Of a stretch of DNA of 64,000 bases, positions 61,545-64,000 are shown one piece after another. The DNA lies in contig NZ_SLZV01000012.1 of the NCBI RefSeq assembly GCF_004346095.1, positions 1-64,000 of the forward strand. The letters are read 5' to 3'. The DNA comes from Faecalimonas umbilicata (GTDB lineage: Bacteria > Bacillota > Clostridia > Lachnospirales > Lachnospiraceae). A program made the position numbers and the translations under genes. The notes beneath the pieces are model-generated. The model did no database searches. It was given only the letters and a program-made list of their open reading frames with translations, and was not told the origin of the DNA. How positions within the stretch are numbered: position 1 is the first letter of the stretch; every line of letters begins with the position of its first letter.

Positions 61545-64000
61545 TTACTGGATTTCTAGCACCTGATAATCTTTCGCTTCGACAGCCTCTTTTAAAATAT
61601 CAGACGACACATCTCCACTCAAAGTCACAACTGCAGTACCTGTTTCATGACTTACAACCGCTTCCTCTACTCCCTGGATCGCCTCCAGCGTCTTTTTCAC
61701 TGTCGCCTCACAATGTCCGCACATCATTCCTTCGATTTTCATTGTTTTCTGCATGGTCAATTCCTCCTCTTTTCTCTGTCTTTTATGTCTGTTTCTCTTT
61801 TTATCTTTTCTGGCATCTTCCAAATGGAACAAATTCAGCCGGAGCGCATTCATCACGACGCAGAAGCTGGAAAGACTCATCGCCGCAGCTCCGAACATCG
61901 GATTTAGCTTCCATCCAAACAGCGGATACCATACACCTGCTGCGAGAGGAATTCCGATCACATTATAGAAAAATGCCCAGAATAGATTCTCATGAATATT
62001 TCTCAATGTTGCTCTGCTAAGCCGGATTGCTGCCGGAACATCACTCAGTCTGCTCTTCATCAGCACCACATCTGCCGCATCAATTGCCACATCTGTTCCT
62101 GCGCCGATCGCCATTCCGATATCTGCTCTCGTAAGCGCCGGAGCATCATTGATCCCATCTCCTACCATAGCAACTTTTCCATTCTTTTTCAATGCTCGAA
62201 TGGTACTTTCTTTTCCTTCCGGCAAAACTCCTGCAATGACTTCATCCACACCGGCCTGTTTCCCGATCGCCTTGGCAGTCCGTTCATTGTCTCCAGTCAG
62301 CATGACAACATGGATTCCCATGTTCTGTAATTCCCGAATTGCCTGCGGGCTGTCTTCCTTGATTACATCTGCTACCGCGACCACTCCTGCTAACTTTCCT
62401 TCTTTTGTAAAGAATAACGGTGTTTTTCCTTCCTCTGCAAACGCTTCTGCCGTCTGTTTTATCTGTACCGGCACGTCTGCCTGCTCCCGGATAAAATTCA
62501 GATTCCCTCCGGCAAGCGGCACTCCTTCCCATATTCCAGTCAATCCATTCCCCGGCACTGCCTGAAATTCTTTGACCGAAACCGTTTCCACTGTACCCTC
62601 TTCCTGTGCTCTCTGCACGATTGCATGTGCCAGTGGATGTTCGCTTTTTTGTTCCAGTGCATAGGCAATCTGAAGAAGTTCTTTCTCTGTCACCCCATCT
62701 GCCGGAAGAAGATCTGTCACCTCTGGTTTTCCACTTGTGATTGTTCCAGTCTTATCCAGTGCGACAATTTCTGTTTTCCCGGTCTCTTCCAGAGAAACTG
62801 CCGTTTTAAACAAAATTCCATGCTTTGCACCCATTCCGTTTCCGACCATGATCGCCACCGGAGTCGCAAGGCCAAGCGCACATGGGCAGCTGATGACAAG
62901 CACTGCGATTCCCCTTGCCAGTGCAAAGCCAACACTCTGTCCTGCCAAAAGCCATACAACGACAGTGATCGCCGCAACCGCCATGACGATCGGGACAAAC
63001 ACGCCCGACACTTTATCCGCTACTTTGGCAATCGGAGCCTTTGTCGCTGCCGCATCACTGACCATCTGAATGATCTGGGAAAGCGTCGTATCTTCTCCGA
63101 CTCTTGTGGCCTCACATTTCAGGAAACCAGACTGATTCATCGTCGCAGCAGACACCAAATCTCCTTCTTTTTTATCTGCCGGGATGCTTTCTCCTGTGAG
63201 CGCCGCCTCATTCACCGCACTGTTCCCTTCAAGCACGATCCCATCTACCGGTATATTTTCACCAGGTCTTACAAGAAATACATCTCCCTTTTTTACTTGT
63301 TCAATGGAAACCGTTTCTTCTGTTCCGTTGCGCAGCACAACTGCATGTTTCGGTGCAAGGCGCATCAGCCCTTTGAGTGCGTCTGTAGTCTTCCCTTTGG
63401 ATCTGGCCTCAAGCATCTTTCCGACTGTGATGAGCGCCAGGATCATTGCTGCTGACTCAAAGTAAAATTCATGCATGTACCCCATCACCTGCTCCATATC
63501 TCCACGGAGCTGCGCCTCTGTCATCGCAAAGAGTGCATAGGTACTATACACAAATGAAGCACCGGAGCCGAGTGCCACAAGTGTATCCATATTCGGAGCC
63601 AGATGCCACAATCCTTTGAATCCACTGACAAAAAACTTCTGATTGACAATCATGACCGCAATCGTAAGCAACATCTGGAGCAGTCCCATCGCCACATGAT
63701 TCTCTGCCAGTATTTTCGGAACCGGCCATCCCCACATCATATGCCCCATCGAAAAGTACATCAGCACTACAAGAAATCCTAAGGATGCAATCAACCTTCT
63801 CTTTAAAGCAGGAGTTTCCCTGTCTTTTAGCAGTTCTTCCTCCTTGTTTTTCGCTATCCCATTTGCTCCCTCTTTGCCATCTTGCTGTTTCCCATTCTTT
63901 GTTGCTGCGCCATATCCTGCTACCTCCACCGCCGCAATCACAGCAGCCGGATCTGCACTTCCTTCCACTCCCATGGAGTTTGTCAAAAGACTCACCGAAC
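61545..64000 (-). CDS. copA: Copper-translocating P1B-type ATPase, 5' end outside window
   Basis: At least 818 residues in the window. From the N terminus: the last part of an HMA domain (SLLTNSMGVEG, AVIAAVEVAGYGA), six to eight membrane helices with the CPC ion motif in VLVISCPCALGLATPVA, phosphorylation site DKTGTITSGKP, SEHPLAHA (HP motif), GDGINDAPALTRADIG, and finally a second HMA domain (MKIEGMMCGHCEATVKKTLE) joined at the C terminus by a basic linker. Cu(I) export is indicated by CPC and by the usual residues near it. The gene runs past the right edge; GTG at 63995 is internal. Confidence 0.95.
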   Translation of the reverse strand, partial: SVSLLTNSMGVEGSADPAAVIAAVEVAGYGAATKNGKQQDGKEGANGIAKNKEEELLKDRETPALKRRLIASLGFLVVLMYFSMGHMMWGWPVPKILAENHVAMGLLQMLLTIAVMIVNQKFFVSGFKGLWHLAPNMDTLVALGSGASFVYSTYALFAMTEAQLRGDMEQVMGYMHEFYFESAAMILALITVGKMLEARSKGKTTDALKGLMRLAPKHAVVLRNGTEETVSIEQVKKGDVFLVRPGENIPVDGIVLEGNSAVNEAALTGESIPADKKEGDLVSAATMNQSGFLKCEATRVGEDTTLSQIIQMVSDAAATKAPIAKVADKVSGVFVPIVMAVAAITVVVWLLAGQSVGFALARGIAVLVISCPCALGLATPVAIMVGNGMGAKHGILFKTAVSLEETGKTEIVALDKTGTITSGKPEVTDLLPADGVTEKELLQIAYALEQKSEHPLAHAIVQRAQEEGTVETVSVKEFQAVPGNGLTGIWEGVPLAGGNLNFIREQADVPVQIKQTAEAFAEEGKTPLFFTKEGKLAGVVAVADVIKEDSPQAIRELQNMGIHVVMLTGDNERTAKAIGKQAGVDEVIAGVLPEGKESTIRALKKNGKVAMVGDGINDAPALTRADIGMAIGAGTDVAIDAADVVLMKSRLSDVPAAIRLSRATLRNIHENLFWAFFYNVIGIPLAAGVWYPLFGWKLNPMFGAAAMSLSSFCVVMNALRLNLFHLEDARKDKKRNRHKRQRKEEELTMQKTMKIEGMMCGHCEATVKKTLEAIQGVEEAVVSHETGTAVVTLSGDVSSDILKEAVEAKDYQVLEIQ

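Noticed and set aside
62625-63455. A 276-residue + strand frame rich in Cys and His
   Set aside because: Antisense to copA; the cysteines come from reading conserved Gly/Ala codons backwards and form no metal motif.

Overview
The window reads as chromosome of a spore-forming Firmicute of the Lachnospiraceae type (Blautia / Ruminococcus / Dorea relatives). This rests on spoIVA, the order der-plsY-gpsA-spoIVA, the run dgt-dnaG-rpoD-trmK-Nif3, tgt-yajC, the Firmicute-type RNA polymerase promoters and many Rho-independent terminators. No rRNA, CRISPR array or intact insertion sequence is visible. The species call is inference.

Layout. 0-2.5 kb: an AT-rich metal/regulator patch (HMA-domain protein, ArsR and AraC regulators, small EamA transporter). 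2.6-19.2 kb: a signalling block with two response regulator-histidine kinase-ABC transporter modules of the peptide-sensing/detoxification (BceAB/MacB) kind. The first has two ATPase-permease pairs, the second one. Between them lie an orphan VanR/VanS-like pair without van ligase genes, a small lipoprotein, a yjdF gene behind a structured leader that fits the azaaromatic yjdF riboswitch, a possible group II intron remnant and broken gene pieces. 19.3-26.9 kb: an eight-gene cell-surface locus, a two-component system followed by a VTC polyphosphate-polymerase-like protein, a DUF4956 membrane protein, a beta-helical lipoprotein, a GT2-GtrA glycosyltransferase, a phosphodiester glycosidase and a small membrane protein. 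The same direct-repeat motif stands before the response regulator and before the VTC gene.

26.9-57 kb is mostly core genome: spoIVA, a formate/nitrite-family channel, gpsA-plsY-der, a DUF512 radical SAM protein, prs, a polysaccharide deacetylase, yajC-tgt, an L,D-transpeptidase, aroC, a polyamine uptake operon (XRE-cupin regulator, potA, potB and a potC-potD fusion), an RluA enzyme, then a long leftward run from pap (polyphosphate:AMP phosphotransferase) through dgt, dnaG, rpoD, trmK, Nif3 and a nucleoside kinase to a membrane glycerophosphodiesterase. 57-64 kb: two nearly identical tRNA-Leu(AAG) genes, a YhbD-bactofilin pair behind a triple-repeat operator, an iron-sulfur aldo/keto reductase, an RsmH paralogue with a basic N-terminal extension, and a CopA copper ATPase cut by the window edge.

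The most promising locus for something not well described is the VTC-DUF4956-lipoprotein surface operon with its own two-component system (19.3-26.9 kb). The yjdF leader, the orphan VanRS pair and the shared cis element of the two ABC operons come next. All functional calls are from reading the sequence; no database search was run.
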